A stretch of 64,000 nucleotides of DNA from Kineococcus sp. NBC_00420 (GCF_036021035.1 NZ_CP107930.1:3720001-3784000); one strand, 5' to 3'. Shown: positions 50,150 to 59,240, numbered from the stretch's first letter. Made by a program: numbers and translations. The notes: generated by a model not told the origin, from the sequence alone.

Positions 50150-52192
50150 CTACTTCCCCAGGGTGCTCGCCAGGGTCCTGGCGAACGTCGCGCCGGGACG
50201 CCCGAGACCCGTCACGGGGTCCCAGCCCTTCGCGAGTCCGAGGGTGGAGTCCCGGCCCCAGGTGCGGACGGTGTACGACGTCCCGCCGCTGGGGTCCAGT
50301 CCGTTGACGTAGTTCGCGCGGACCACGCCCTTGACCGTGGAGGCCTGGACGTCGGTGTAGGCGCCGCGGGCGATCGAGTACAACGCGGGGTTCGCGAGTC
50401 CGGCCCGCTTGCCCTTGCGCTGCACGGCTTCCGCGATGGCGCCCGCCGCCAGCGGCGAGGCCAGGCTCGTCCCGCCGATGCGGTACTCGCCGTAGCGGAC
50501 CCCGTCCGGGAAGGTCTGGGTCTGGCCCACGAGCATCCCCGTCTGCGGGTCCGCGACGCTGGCGATGTCCGGCACGGCGCGCCCGGTGGGGGCCGTGTTC
50601 GGCACGGTGCCCGCCTGCCAGGCGGGCCGCGGGAAGAGGGTGGAGTACCCGCCGCCGGCGCCGTAGAGGAACCCGCCGTCGACCCAGTCGGTGCCCTTGT
50701 CGTTCAGGGCGTAGACGCCGGTTCCCCAGCCGGTCTCGGCGACGACGTTGCGCACGCCGTTGCCGAGGCCCGTCGAGGTCCCGCCGACGGAGGTGACGTA
50801 GGGGTCGCTGGTCGGGTAGTCGACCTGCTTGGTGCCGGTCGAGGCGATCTCGTCGCCGTTGTCACCGGAGCTGAAGAGGAACGTCTGTCCCTGCAACGCG
50901 CCCTGCAGGAAGATCTGCTCGTAGGCGAAGACGTCGTCCGCGCCGGTGTCGGTCTCCAGACCGCCCCAGGAGTTCGTGACGACGTCGGCGCGGTTCTCGT
51001 CCACGACGGCCGCGAGGGCGTCGATGAGCCCACCGGCGCAGTTCGAGGCCGCGTAGTAGCGGATGCGGGCCGCGGGACGCATGGCGTGCACGGCCTGCAC
51101 GTCGAGGGTCTGCTCACCCGTCCAGCCCGAGGCGTCGCACGCCTCCTGGTCGGTGAACTTCCCGGCGCTCCAGGTGGAGTACTGGTTGCGGGCGAGGGTG
51201 GGCCAGCCGTAGGCGCTGGAGTAGGTGTTCGTGTCCGCCACGATCGTCGAGGAGTTGTACGCGTCGACGACTCCGACGGTGACACCGCCACCGGAGGTTC
51301 CGGTGTCCCCGCCGAGCCCGTTGAACAACTGCGGGGCGGTGTACCCGCAGAGGGCGTAGGACGGCGTCTGCCCGTGGAAGGCGGGCAGGGGGGTCTTGTA
51401 GTCCGCCTGGTACTTCGCCAGGAGGCCGCCGTAGAACTGGCTGCACGGTCGGCCGACGACCGAGGCGGCCGGCGGTGCGACGACCGGCTGGGCGACCCCG
51501 GCGGCGGACGCGGCGGCCGCGGTGCGGTTCGCGGTGGTGTCCGCGGCCGTGGTGCCCCCGGTCTCGGCGATCCGCTGCGACGTCATGCGTTGCACGCTGG
51601 TGTCGAGGCCGCTGATGGTCATCACGTCGGCCGCCACGTCGGTCGGCAGCGACGCGGCGGTGGTGGGAGCCACGACGTCCGCGCCGTCGTGGGTGAAGGA
51701 GGCCAGCGTGACGCCGAAGGCCCGCTGGAGCTGTTGCCGGGTTCCGGTGGCAGCCACGTAGCGTCGGCTCGCCTCGACGGAGTCGACGTGCAGACCGGCG
51801 GAGGCCAGGTAGTTCGAGACCGTCGTGGCGGCGGCCTCGGTCGGGCCGAAGGCGGCGGCGTACTGCGCTCCGTCGAGGTAGTGCCCGTAGGTGGGGGAGC
51901 CGGGCGTTGAGACGCCGGCGACCGCGGCCTGCAGAGCGCTCAGCCCACCGCGCGGCGCGAGGTAGACGCGGACGGACTGCGGGGTGTCGACCGGGGCCGA
52001 ACGGAGGGCGAGGCGTGCGGCGGTACCGCTCGGCAGCCACCGCGGCAGCGTGCCCGCGATCGTCGTGGTCCGGGCCGGGGCGGCGTGGGCCGCACCGCCG
52101 GTCGCGACGAGGGCGGTGGCACCGACAGCGGCGGTGAGGAGCCTGAATGAGAGTCGTGCGGAAGAATGCTGGGAATTGCTTGAACGCGGCAT
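50150..52192 (-). CDS. secreted S53 (sedolisin) family peptidase
   Basis: Acid-type serine-carboxyl protease, 680 residues. Signal peptide about 1-38 (GGAAHA/AP). An N-terminal activation domain (about 45-200) contains the S53-type pro-kumamolisin sequence (PGSPTYGHYLDGAQYAAAFGP). The catalytic residues are E360 and D364 in GEQTLDVQ, oxyanion D444 in SSGDNG and S576 in GGTSLASP. The C-terminal Ca-site region (GWDPVTGLGRP) is present. Likely autoprocessed after secretion to digest extracellular protein. ATG 52192 follows GGAAAGG. Confidence 0.93.
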   Translation of the reverse strand: MPRSSNSQHSSARLSFRLLTAAVGATALVATGGAAHAAPARTTTIAGTLPRWLPSGTAARLALRSAPVDTPQSVRVYLAPRGGLSALQAAVAGVSTPGSPTYGHYLDGAQYAAAFGPTEAAATTVSNYLASAGLHVDSVEASRRYVAATGTRQQLQRAFGVTLASFTHDGADVVAPTTAASLPTDVAADVMTISGLDTSVQRMTSQRIAETGGTTAADTTANRTAAAASAAGVAQPVVAPPAASVVGRPCSQFYGGLLAKYQADYKTPLPAFHGQTPSYALCGYTAPQLFNGLGGDTGTSGGGVTVGVVDAYNSSTIVADTNTYSSAYGWPTLARNQYSTWSAGKFTDQEACDASGWTGEQTLDVQAVHAMRPAARIRYYAASNCAGGLIDALAAVVDENRADVVTNSWGGLETDTGADDVFAYEQIFLQGALQGQTFLFSSGDNGDEIASTGTKQVDYPTSDPYVTSVGGTSTGLGNGVRNVVAETGWGTGVYALNDKGTDWVDGGFLYGAGGGYSTLFPRPAWQAGTVPNTAPTGRAVPDIASVADPQTGMLVGQTQTFPDGVRYGEYRIGGTSLASPLAAGAIAEAVQRKGKRAGLANPALYSIARGAYTDVQASTVKGVVRANYVNGLDPSGGTSYTVRTWGRDSTLGLAKGWDPVTGLGRPGATFARTLASTLGK

Positions 52193-52262
52193 TCGTGGTC
52201 CTTTCCACGGGGTGGTGCCGCGAACATAGACCTCCGCAAAACCCCCGTGGAAGCACCCCCCC

Positions 52263-52280
52263 GACTCGGTGTCACGAGTC
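52263..52280. promoter_or_regulatory. 18-bp dyad upstream of S53 peptidase
   Basis: GACTCG, six bases, CGAGTC, about 70 bases before the protease start. A candidate operator; TATGTT on the minus strand nearer the gene is a possible -10. Confidence 0.35.
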
Positions 52281-52430
52281 GTCACAGGAAGGGTTGGTGG
52301 TCGCCCCGAGCGTCGCCTCACGGCGAGTGGCCGCTCGTAGCGGCAGGGTTGAGGCCCGGGGACACGTACCGGGGCGACCAGCCATCACAACCATCGGCTG
52401 CCACCGCCCATTCCTGGAGGGGTGCACCCG

Positions 52431-52681
52431 TCACGACCTGCCGTCCTGCCCGACCCGTCCGGGCATCCGAACCGCTACCGCTCCCGCTGGGCCCAGCACG
52501 ATCTCCTCGCCCAGGACGTCCCCTCCGACGTCGTCCAGGTGCGCCAGGACCTGGTGTCGTCGGGGACCAGCCGGGCGCTGGCTCGGCCGGCCACGGTGAT
52601 GGTGACCTCCTCGCCCGCTTCGACGCGGCGGACCAGGTCGGAGGCGTGCTGGCGCAGTTCGCCGAGGCCGACGACGGGCAT
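52431..52681 (-). pseudogene. Phd/YefM-like antitoxin remnant, frameshifted
   Basis: From ATG 52681 the frame reads MPVVGLGELRQHASDLVRRV then EAGEEVTITVAGRASARLVP, the DNA-binding half of Phd/YefM antitoxins. After SWRTW it shifts into an unlikely Ser/Arg/Trp-rich tail ending at 52475. One extra base there would restore RTWDDVGGDVLGEEIVL.. to 52431, closer to a normal antitoxin. No toxin gene follows. It is either a decayed orphan antitoxin or a sequencing error. Confidence 0.6.
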
Positions 52682-52770
52682 GAGGGCGAGGCAGCGCTTG
52701 TGCCACCAGAGGTTCCGGTCCGCGCGACGCTGGATGACGGAGCGGTCGACAGTGCCAGGCCCGCCCCGGG

Positions 52771-53163
52771 CTACGTCTCGGGCAGCTGGTACCGGGCTCG
52801 GCGCTGCTGGCCCCACGCGAAGGCCGTCTCGCAGATCCAGTCCTCCAAGCGGTCGCCCAGGTGAGCGGCGATCTGCGCAGCACTGGTGGGGACCTCGACG
52901 TCGCAGGGGTCCGCTACCCACCACGGCGACAGCAGCAGCTCCTCGTGCCGCTGGTCGGGGACGTCGAGGCGCACCCACACGTCCCCCTCACGACCGTCCA
53001 CACCCCAGTGCACGCTCAGGTGCTCGAGCTCCTCGGTCGTCAGGACGCTGGTCACCACCGGTTCGACGACCCGCCGGCGCAGCCGGGCCAGTCGCTCGTC
53101 GTCGGCGTCGGTGACCGGCCCTGGTCGCGGTGCCCGCTCACCGGGGAGCGCAGTGGTGTTCAC
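52771..53163 (-). CDS. hypothetical protein, 130 residues
   Basis: A soluble acidic protein with many Trp residues (SVHWGVDGREGDVWVRL, LLSPWWVADPCDVEVP, LEDWICETAFAWGQQRR). No membrane segment or known motif is seen. Codon use looks normal and the frame is clean, so I treat it as real. GTG 53163 is chosen as the first start with a coherent sequence. The combination of Trp and acidic residues recalls small immunity-like proteins, but there is no toxin beside it. Confidence 0.6.
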   Translation of the reverse strand: MNTTALPGERAPRPGPVTDADDERLARLRRRVVEPVVTSVLTTEELEHLSVHWGVDGREGDVWVRLDVPDQRHEELLLSPWWVADPCDVEVPTSAAQIAAHLGDRLEDWICETAFAWGQQRRARYQLPET

Positions 53164-53287
53164 CTGGGTCCGCGCGGACGGGTGAGCACGGGGGCGGTAG
53201 CGGCGGTGTCCTTCCACGGGTTCAGGGTGCCTGACGGCCGAAGCCCGCGAAGGCGTGTTGGGTCCGGGGCCTCGCGGTGCAGGTGCC

Positions 53288-53309
53288 CGCGCACGGCGGG
53301 ACGACCGTG
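53288..53309 (-). repeat. dispersed repeat copy 1
   Basis: On the minus strand CACGGTCGTCCC then GCCGTGCGCG, matching the family consensus at 20 of 22 positions. It is the only copy on this strand. Confidence 0.6.
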
Positions 53310-53367
53310 ACGTCGGTGATCGCGGCGAAGGACGTCCCAGGAGGGGGCGCGCGGCCATGATGGTGCG

Positions 53368-53625
53368 GTGAGCTCACCAAGCAGAACCATCCTGCCGCTG
53401 CGCCTGCGCGACCTGGTCGTCGACGCCGGCAACCCGTACCTGCAGATCATGCGGTTCGCGGCGGTGGCCGGTCTGGTGGCCGCCCTCCTGCTGCTGGTCT
53501 CGGGGATGACGACGGGCAGCACACCCCTGCTGGTCCTGGCGGTGGTGGCGTTCCTGTGGACGGCGATGGTGCAGGTGGGGTGGTGGGTCGTCGCCGCGTT
53601 GGTGTGGGAGCGGACTCAGGACTGA
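53368..53625 (+). CDS. small two-helix membrane protein
   Basis: An 85-residue protein with two hydrophobic helices (about 29-46 and 53-78, Trp-rich) and a short cytoplasmic start PLRLRDLVVDAGNPYLQIMR. No family recognised. The start is a GTG without a good ribosome-binding site. Clean codon use supports it. Confidence 0.6.
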   Translation: MSSPSRTILPLRLRDLVVDAGNPYLQIMRFAAVAGLVAALLLLVSGMTTGSTPLLVLAVVAFLWTAMVQVGWWVVAALVWERTQD

Positions 53626-53802
53626 CCCTCCCCGGCCGAGTCATGGCCGATGAGTGCGTCCTGACGCCGGCGCAGCACCGCCACGACCGCACCGGGGACT
53701 GGAGCAGGGGCAGGGTCGAGCCATGGCGGGCAGCTCATCACCTGCGCAGCGACTGCCCCCTCGGCCAGGTCAGCCACTGATGATCTGCGCGGCGCTGGGC
53801 CC

Positions 53803-54040
53803 GTGACGCTGACCGGAGAAGAAGCTCATCGTCGTCCCCCTCTCTGTCAGCCTGGAGGAAGAGCACGCCGAACGCGACGTGCACCCCTCAGACCGCCTCG
53901 ACGTGTTGATCCAGGCCGGCGTCTTCTCCCGCACCGCGGACGTTGCCGATCCCGCCAACGGGGCCGAGGGGACCATCTGGTGTCTCACGCCGTCCACCGG
54001 TGGGGGTCAGCCAGTGGTGGTGGTCAGCTGGAGATGCTGA
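53803..54040 (+). pseudogene. gene fragment without a usable start
   Basis: A frame from 53813 to TGA 54038-54040 encodes KKLIVVPLSVSLEEEHAERD and continues DVHPSDRLDVLIQAGVFSRT to a final VVVVSWRC, a protein-like sequence. It is preceded by an in-frame TGA at 53810 and has no ATG, GTG or TTG at its head. GTG 53803 lies in the next frame and would connect by a one-base change, so a frameshift near 53815-53823 is likely. Family unknown. Confidence 0.45.
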
Positions 54041-54158
54041 CTCGGAGGGGCAACGCTGCATGGCAGCGCCCGCAACGAATGCCGGGAGCCACGTCGGCGA
54101 CCAGGCTTGGATGCGGTCATCCGGCCATCTGAGGACAGCCACGGCGGGTCTGCGACGG

Positions 54159-54180
54159 CACGGTCATCCCGCGGTGCGCG
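54159..54180 (+). repeat. dispersed repeat copy 2
   Basis: CACGGTCATCCC then GCGGTGCGCG, taken as the consensus form. It lies between two decayed genes. Confidence 0.65.
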
Positions 54181-54208
54181 TGACGTTGCCCCACGGCGTA
54201 GGACGGTC

Positions 54209-54574
54209 TCAGTCCGGCTCGGCGGGCTCATCGACATCTCGTCGACGCTCCTGTCCGGTGTCGAAGAACCGGTCCAGGTAGGCCGTCGGAGGAAGATCGC
54301 TCGTCCGCATCAAGCTGAACACCTCCGCCCCGTCCACCGGCTCGTCGAACAGCGCGTAGGCCTGGACGAGCCCCAGGTACTCCGTCACCCGATCCGGCGG
54401 CCAGGTCGTCTCGCTCGCGTATGTCTGCGCCTCCGCCTCAGCCCTCTCGATGGCGCGGTCCATGTCGGCTTACCGCCACAACGTCACACGCTCCTCGTAG
54501 ACGACCTCAGCACCGTGGTGCTCGGCCTGGCTGCGGAAGATGCAGCGGACCGCGACCCACCCGGAGCTCTCCAT
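54209..54574 (-). pseudogene. hypothetical gene interrupted by an in-frame TAA
   Basis: From ATG 54574 the frame gives MESSGWVAVRCIFRSQAEHH then GAEVVYEERVTLWR, hits TAA at 54472-54470, and continues in the same frame ADMDRAIERAEAEAQ... to a stop at 54209. The two parts together form a 121-residue protein of a type I know from actinobacteria (YEERVTLWRA..RAIERAEAEA..VFSLMR.SDL...YLDRFFDTG..R), perhaps DUF4288-related. A single G to T change (GAA to TAA) would explain the stop. ATG 54463 could restart translation of an 84-residue piece. Confidence 0.72.
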
Positions 54575-54615
54575 CCGGGCAGCGTCTCAGGGAGGTCCAC
54601 GGGTTTCGGTGACTT

Positions 54616-54635
54616 CACGGTCATCCCGGTGCGCG
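54616..54635 (+). repeat. dispersed repeat copy 3
   Basis: CACGGTCATCCCGGTGCGCG, the consensus with a 2-base deletion (GC) in the middle. Confidence 0.6.
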
Positions 54636-54849
54636 CGGTCACCCGAGCCGGCGACGTCCGGTCGTGGCGATGGCCACGCGATCGCACCGCACCGTCCCGC
54701 AGGTCCGAAGTGGGGTGCTGCACGCAGGACAGTGCTCCACGACGACTCGTGCGACCGGCACGACCTGGGCTCAGCTTCCAGCGACCACCGCGGAGACAGA
54801 CCCCTACGCTGTCGTGAAGGTTCATCACAGGCGGTGAGGGAGGCGGGCA

Positions 54850-57348
54850 GTGGGGCCCTGGCCGCTGTTCATCGCGCAGATCCTGCTGTACTCCGCGTTC
54901 CCCTTCGCCTTCGCGCTCTTCCGCAAGCCCCTGCGCCTGCTGCTGTCGTACACCTACATCGCCGTGGTGCTCGTCTTCGGGGGCTTCATGGGCTCCATCT
55001 ACGCGCTTCCGCTCGCCGACGGTCTGGTCGTGTCGGCCGGCAGCATCCTGTACGGGGCGCTGGTGCTCGCCAGCCTGCTCGCCGTCGTCACCGCCCGCGA
55101 CAGCCACGTGGTGCGCAACATCATCAAGATCGTGATCGCGGTCAACGTCATCAAGGTCGGGGTCCTGGCGGTCACCGCGGCCGCACTGCGCAACACCGCC
55201 GTGGTCAACCGCTTCGACACCTCACCCGACGTCTTCGACGTGTCCCTGCTCGTCGTGGCTCTCGGCGGCATCCTCATCATCACCGAGCTGGTCCTGCTGC
55301 TCATGACGTTCGAGGCCTTGAAGACGCGCGTGCGCAGCGGCCTCACGTTGGCCCTCGCGTGTGTCGTCTTCTACATCGCGGTGCTCTGCCTCGACGGTGT
55401 CCTGTTCCCGATCCTCGCAGCGCCGACCTCACCTGACCTCTCGCCGGCGATCAGCGCCGGCCTGAAGTCGAAGCTCGTGATCGCCGTCGCGTTCAGCGGG
55501 CCGCTCCTGCTGTACCTGCTCGTCTTCCGGCGCGACATGGCCGCCTACCGCGAGGTACCGCTCCGGCTGCAAGAGCTGTTCCTCGCGCCGCGGACCGACC
55601 TCGTGGAGGAGCTGGAGCGGCAGAGCGAGGTCATCGCCCAGAGCGCCGAGCGCTACCGCCAGCTCGTCGAGTCGACCGCCGACGCGGTGACGTCCATGAC
55701 CGTCGACGGCGTGATCACCGGTTGGAACCGGGCCGCGGCAGAGCTCTACGGCCACCCCACCGAGGGCGCCACGGGCCGCCCGGTCACCGATCTCGTGCCC
55801 GCGGACCGCGCCGAGGAGGTCCTGGGCATCCTCGCCGCCGTCGCCCGCGACGGAGTCGTGCTGTCGTCGGAGTGGACCGCGCAGCGACCGGACGGGTCCA
55901 CCGTCGACGTCGCCCTGACCATCTCGCCCGTCCTCGACCCCCAGGGGCAGGTGGTCGCCGTGTCGACGATCGGTCGCGACGTCAGTGAGCGCCGCCGGTT
56001 CCAGCAGAGGCTCGAACACCAGGCGCTGCACGACTCCCTGACGGGGCTGCCCAACCGAGCGCTGCTGCTCGATCGCCTCCAGCGCCTGGAACACACCTCG
56101 CGGGAGGGGGCAGCGCTCGAACCCGCCGTCGCTGTGCTGTTCGTCGACCTCGACCAGTTCAAGATGGTGAACGACGCCTCGGGCCACCACGCCGGCGACG
56201 TGCTGCTCGTCCAGGTGGCCCGGCGGCTGTCGCAGGTGGTGTCCTCCGGCGACACCGTCGCCCGCTTCGGTGGTGACGAGTTCGTGGTCCTGTGCACCGA
56301 CACCGGCATCGACCAGGCGCTCACCCTCGCCCGCGCCGTGCTCGCCGTGCTGTCCGAGCCGTTCGAGGTCGTGGGTCGTCGCTCGTACGTGTCCGCTTCG
56401 GTGGGGGTGGCGGTGGCGGCGCCGAGCCGCAGCAGCGACCTCATCCGGCAGGCCGACGTCGCGATGTACGAGGCCAAGGTGCGTGGCCGCGGGCGCGTGC
56501 AGCTCTTCGACGACAGCCTGGACGCCCACACGCAGGGGCGGCTCGCGCTGGCGGGCGACCTCCGGGACGCCCTCACCGCCGGTGACCTCGCCTTGCACTA
56601 CCAGCCCGTCGTCGACCTGCGCACCGGGACGGTGCGAGGCGTCGAAGCCCTCATCCGCTGGACTCACCGCGAGCGCGGCACGGTCCCGCCCAACGTCTTC
56701 ATCCCCTTGGCCGAGGACACCGGCCTCATCACCGCCATAGACCAGTGGGCGCTCGTGCGCGGCTGCCGAGACGGTGCACGTCTGCTGTCGACGGGCGTTC
56801 TCCCTGCCGGCGCCCACATCGCCGTCAACCTCTCGGCGCACGACATCGCCGACTCCGCGGTCGAGCTGACGATCGACTCGGCCATCCGCGCCGCCGGCCC
56901 TGCGATGACGCACCGCAACCTCATGGTGGAGGTCACCGAGACGGTCGTGATCCGCGACCTCGCGCACTCGAGGCGCGTCCTGAACGCCATCCGCGCGCTG
57001 GGCTGCGACATCGCCATCGACGACTTCGGGACCGGGCACTCGTCCCTGACCTACCTGCGTCTCTTCCCCGCCCAGCACGTGAAGATCGACCGCAGCTTCA
57101 TCCAGGGCATCGCCGAGAACCCCCAGGACCTGGCCATCGTGAGGTCGGTGGTGCAGCTGGCCCACGCCATCGGCCTGAAGACCATCGCCGAAGGGGTCGA
57201 GACCCAGGAGCAGTGCACCCTGCTGACGCGCCTGGGATGCGACGCAGCGCAGGGTTACCTGTGGAGCCCAGCCCTCCCCATCGACCAGCTCTGCACTCTG
57301 GTGAAAGATCTCCCAGAAGGCCACTTCACCACGGTCGTTGCGAAGTGA
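54850..57348 (+). CDS. membrane PAS-GGDEF-EAL protein (cyclic-di-GMP turnover)
   Basis: An 832-residue signalling protein. About seven transmembrane helices (residues 1-230) are followed by a PAS domain (about 267-378), a diguanylate cyclase domain with intact GGDEF at about 474-478, and a phosphodiesterase domain with intact EAL at about 598-600 plus DDFGTGHSSLTYL and EGVETQEQ. The allosteric I-site has SSGD instead of RxxD, so product inhibition may be lost. Both catalytic domains look active. The membrane part resembles the VUT-like seven-helix fold rather than known MASE domains. GGGAGG precedes GTG 54850. Confidence 0.93.
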   Translation: MGPWPLFIAQILLYSAFPFAFALFRKPLRLLLSYTYIAVVLVFGGFMGSIYALPLADGLVVSAGSILYGALVLASLLAVVTARDSHVVRNIIKIVIAVNVIKVGVLAVTAAALRNTAVVNRFDTSPDVFDVSLLVVALGGILIITELVLLLMTFEALKTRVRSGLTLALACVVFYIAVLCLDGVLFPILAAPTSPDLSPAISAGLKSKLVIAVAFSGPLLLYLLVFRRDMAAYREVPLRLQELFLAPRTDLVEELERQSEVIAQSAERYRQLVESTADAVTSMTVDGVITGWNRAAAELYGHPTEGATGRPVTDLVPADRAEEVLGILAAVARDGVVLSSEWTAQRPDGSTVDVALTISPVLDPQGQVVAVSTIGRDVSERRRFQQRLEHQALHDSLTGLPNRALLLDRLQRLEHTSREGAALEPAVAVLFVDLDQFKMVNDASGHHAGDVLLVQVARRLSQVVSSGDTVARFGGDEFVVLCTDTGIDQALTLARAVLAVLSEPFEVVGRRSYVSASVGVAVAAPSRSSDLIRQADVAMYEAKVRGRGRVQLFDDSLDAHTQGRLALAGDLRDALTAGDLALHYQPVVDLRTGTVRGVEALIRWTHRERGTVPPNVFIPLAEDTGLITAIDQWALVRGCRDGARLLSTGVLPAGAHIAVNLSAHDIADSAVELTIDSAIRAAGPAMTHRNLMVEVTETVVIRDLAHSRRVLNAIRALGCDIAIDDFGTGHSSLTYLRLFPAQHVKIDRSFIQGIAENPQDLAIVRSVVQLAHAIGLKTIAEGVETQEQCTLLTRLGCDAAQGYLWSPALPIDQLCTLVKDLPEGHFTTVVAK

Positions 57349-57946
57349 CCGCTGAAGCAGTCCCAGGCGATGAGGTCCTGACGATCCATGGCCTTCCGCG
57401 CTGCCGTCACCGCCGTCCGAGCGCGGCTGGTGCGTCCCGCGTTCTGCAGAGTCCGACATCTGGAGACTGTGGCCGCTTGCAGACCTGCTCTCACACACCG
57501 AAGGCGACGGCCGACACGTGGTGCAGGAGGTAGCCGAAGCAGCGCGGTACAGGCCTGCGCTGCGCGCGGCGTCGAACGCCGTCGTCCTGCCGCCACAGGT
57601 CAGGGCCCACTGCGCGAGCTCGGCGTGCCGGTGCGGCTGCTGCCCCCGTCGACAGCCCGCACCGGAGCCGAGGCTCATCGACCCGGACAGTCAGCGCCGC
57701 ACGGCCGTCCCGCGGTGCGCTCGGCGCACGCTCATCCCGCGGTGCGCGCGAAGCGCACGGTCATCCCGTGTTGTGCGCGGTCACCCCGGCGTTGGCGACC
57801 GGATCTGTCGATGTCCGCACTGGCGTCCAGCACGCTGACGTGCTCGTGCCCATCAGGTCAGTCCGGCTCTCCGAACGGCTGCGGCATCCAGGTGACGCGG
57901 CGGTTCCTTGCCCCAGCCGGCCGACAGCCTGTGCCACCGTGCGCGG
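57349..57946. other. 598-base non-coding stretch
   Basis: No frame here has protein-like sequence or a credible start. The long plus-strand frame through it simply translates the repeat copies at 57700-57779 and runs on into the PH-domain gene out of frame. The remaining sequence shows no family I recognise. Confidence 0.6.
57700..57779 (+). repeat. three clustered copies of the dispersed repeat (4, 5, 6)
   Basis: Copies at 57700-57720, 57727-57748 and 57756-57779. The cores are CACGGCCGTCCCGCGGTGCGC, CACGCTCATCCC-GCGGTGCGCG and CACGGTCATCCC-GTGTTGTGCGCG. GCGCAC and GTGCGC flank the middle copy and could form a stem around its core. The spacing of about 28 bases suggests local amplification. 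Confidence 0.7.
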
Positions 57947-58393
57947 GTGAACAGCCCGCACGACGAGGCTCCCGACCTCACAGGTCTACAGCCTCGCTAC
58001 ACCTGGACCACCGGTCGCGGTGTCCGGGCACTGCTCTTCGGCAGCATCAGCGTCCAAGCGCTCCTAGCCGTGACCCGGCTCATCGGCGATCCAGACACCT
58101 TCGACGTCGTCTTGGCGATCATTCAGCTGCTGTTCTTCATCGTCTTCCTCGGCGCCTACTTTGTCTGGACCCCCTCGACCACCCTCACCGTCGACGGCGT
58201 CCGCCTGCGGAACGGCTTCCCCAAGACCCGGGTCGTCTCGTGGGCGCAGGTGCGCGACGTGCAGGTGCAGGGCCGCCGGCAGGACGTCAGCCAGCTGCTG
58301 CTCAGCGACGGTCGCAGCGAGCGTCTGATCGGCATGCCCGTCGACGACGCTCAGCGTTTGGCTGATGCCTTGGCTGCCCGGACGGCGCGCTGA
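57947..58393 (+). CDS. bacterial PH-domain membrane protein
   Basis: A 148-residue protein with two transmembrane helices (about 29-46 and 54-72) followed by a small PH-like domain (TLTVDGVRLRNGFPKTRVVSWAQVRDVQVQG..LLLSDGRSERL). Such DUF-type PH proteins are common in actinobacteria and their role is unknown. GTG 57947 was chosen because an earlier GTG lacks the domain's usual start; CACCGT lies 6 bases upstream, a one-base variant of the local promoter pattern. Confidence 0.82.
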   Translation: MNSPHDEAPDLTGLQPRYTWTTGRGVRALLFGSISVQALLAVTRLIGDPDTFDVVLAIIQLLFFIVFLGAYFVWTPSTTLTVDGVRLRNGFPKTRVVSWAQVRDVQVQGRRQDVSQLLLSDGRSERLIGMPVDDAQRLADALAARTAR

Positions 58394-58558
58394 TCAGAAC
58401 GTCTGGGTCGTGGGAGCCGTCAGGCTGCCAGTCCGACCAACCATCCGCTCATACCGCAATGTGTGCGCTGTCGCTGGTGGCCGACGACCTCTCCTGCCGA
58501 TCTGCGTGAACTTCAGCGCACTGTCGAGGTGAGCTGCGCTGTGATCCCCTGACTCGGT

Positions 58559-59191
58559 TCAGCTGACCCTGTGGTCCCCACCGCCACCTCCCAGCCCGCT
58601 CCGCAACGCGCCGAACACCTCATCCAGACGCGCACGGTGGTCCGCACCCACCGCCTCCACCGACTCACCCGCCAGCCGGCGACGGGCGTTGCCCACCAGC
58701 ACGGTGGAGTAGCCGGCGACGACGAGGGCGGCGAACAGCGTCGCGTTCCCCGCGAACCCCTCATCACGCTCCAACTCCTCGACGAGGGTGTCCTGCAGGT
58801 CCGCGGCGATCTCACGGGCCCGGGCGATCAACGCGGGCGAGGACGCCACCGTCCGGAAGAAGGGCGCGGACCGCTCGTCCAAGCCGGCGAGGACGTGGCG
58901 GGCCGCGAGCAGTCCGAGGCTCACCTCGTGCAGGGAGGTCAGCACGTCGGTCCCCGAGGCCCGTTCGCGCACCGCGGTGCGCAGGAGCTCGACCGCGTCG
59001 TCGGCACGGTCGAGGTAGAGGTCCTCCTTGCGCGGGAAGTGCTTGAACACCGTGACGCTGGAGACCCCCGCCTCTCGGGCGACCTCAGCGACGGTCACCG
59101 CGTCGAAACCGCGTTCGGCGAAGAGCCGGGCAGCGACCTCGGCGATCCTGGCGCGGGTCTGCGGCCCGCCGCGCTCACCTGTTCGGGGCAT
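58559..59191 (-). CDS. TetR-family repressor
   Basis: A 210-residue regulator: the N-terminal helix-turn-helix is at about 10-57 (RIAEVAARLFAERGFDAVTVAEVAREAGVSSVTVFKHFPRKEDLYLD), with a variable ligand domain. The Gly/Asp-rich tail is poorly conserved. GTG 59194 immediately before ATG 59191 is an alternative. It is divergent from an MFS exporter over a 51-base gap with an operator-like palindrome, the classic repressor/efflux arrangement. Confidence 0.92.
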   Translation of the reverse strand: MPRTGERGGPQTRARIAEVAARLFAERGFDAVTVAEVAREAGVSSVTVFKHFPRKEDLYLDRADDAVELLRTAVRERASGTDVLTSLHEVSLGLLAARHVLAGLDERSAPFFRTVASSPALIARAREIAADLQDTLVEELERDEGFAGNATLFAALVVAGYSTVLVGNARRRLAGESVEAVGADHRARLDEVFGALRSGLGGGGGDHRVS

Positions 59192-59220
59192 CACGGCCTC
59201 ACTCTCTTGTGTGACTCTGC

Positions 59221-59240
59221 TTAGTCAGTTAACTTAGTTG
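59221..59240. promoter_or_regulatory. TetR operator overlapping the MFS promoter
   Basis: TTAGTCAGTTAACTTAGTTG, AT-rich with a perfect core AGTTAACT at 59227-59234 and repeated TTAGT half-sites. TAACTT at 59230-59235 is a -10 placed 7 bases before the MFS GTG, so repressor binding would cover the promoter. Confidence 0.68.

Noticed and set aside
52193-54849. Prophage or integrative element
   Set aside because: The region is decayed and repeat-rich but has no integrase, phage structural gene or attachment-site pair.
57388-58365. 325-codon plus-strand frame after the GGDEF-EAL gene
   Set aside because: It translates the dispersed repeats (recurring RTVIP, HPAVRA) and then runs out of frame through the PH-domain gene.
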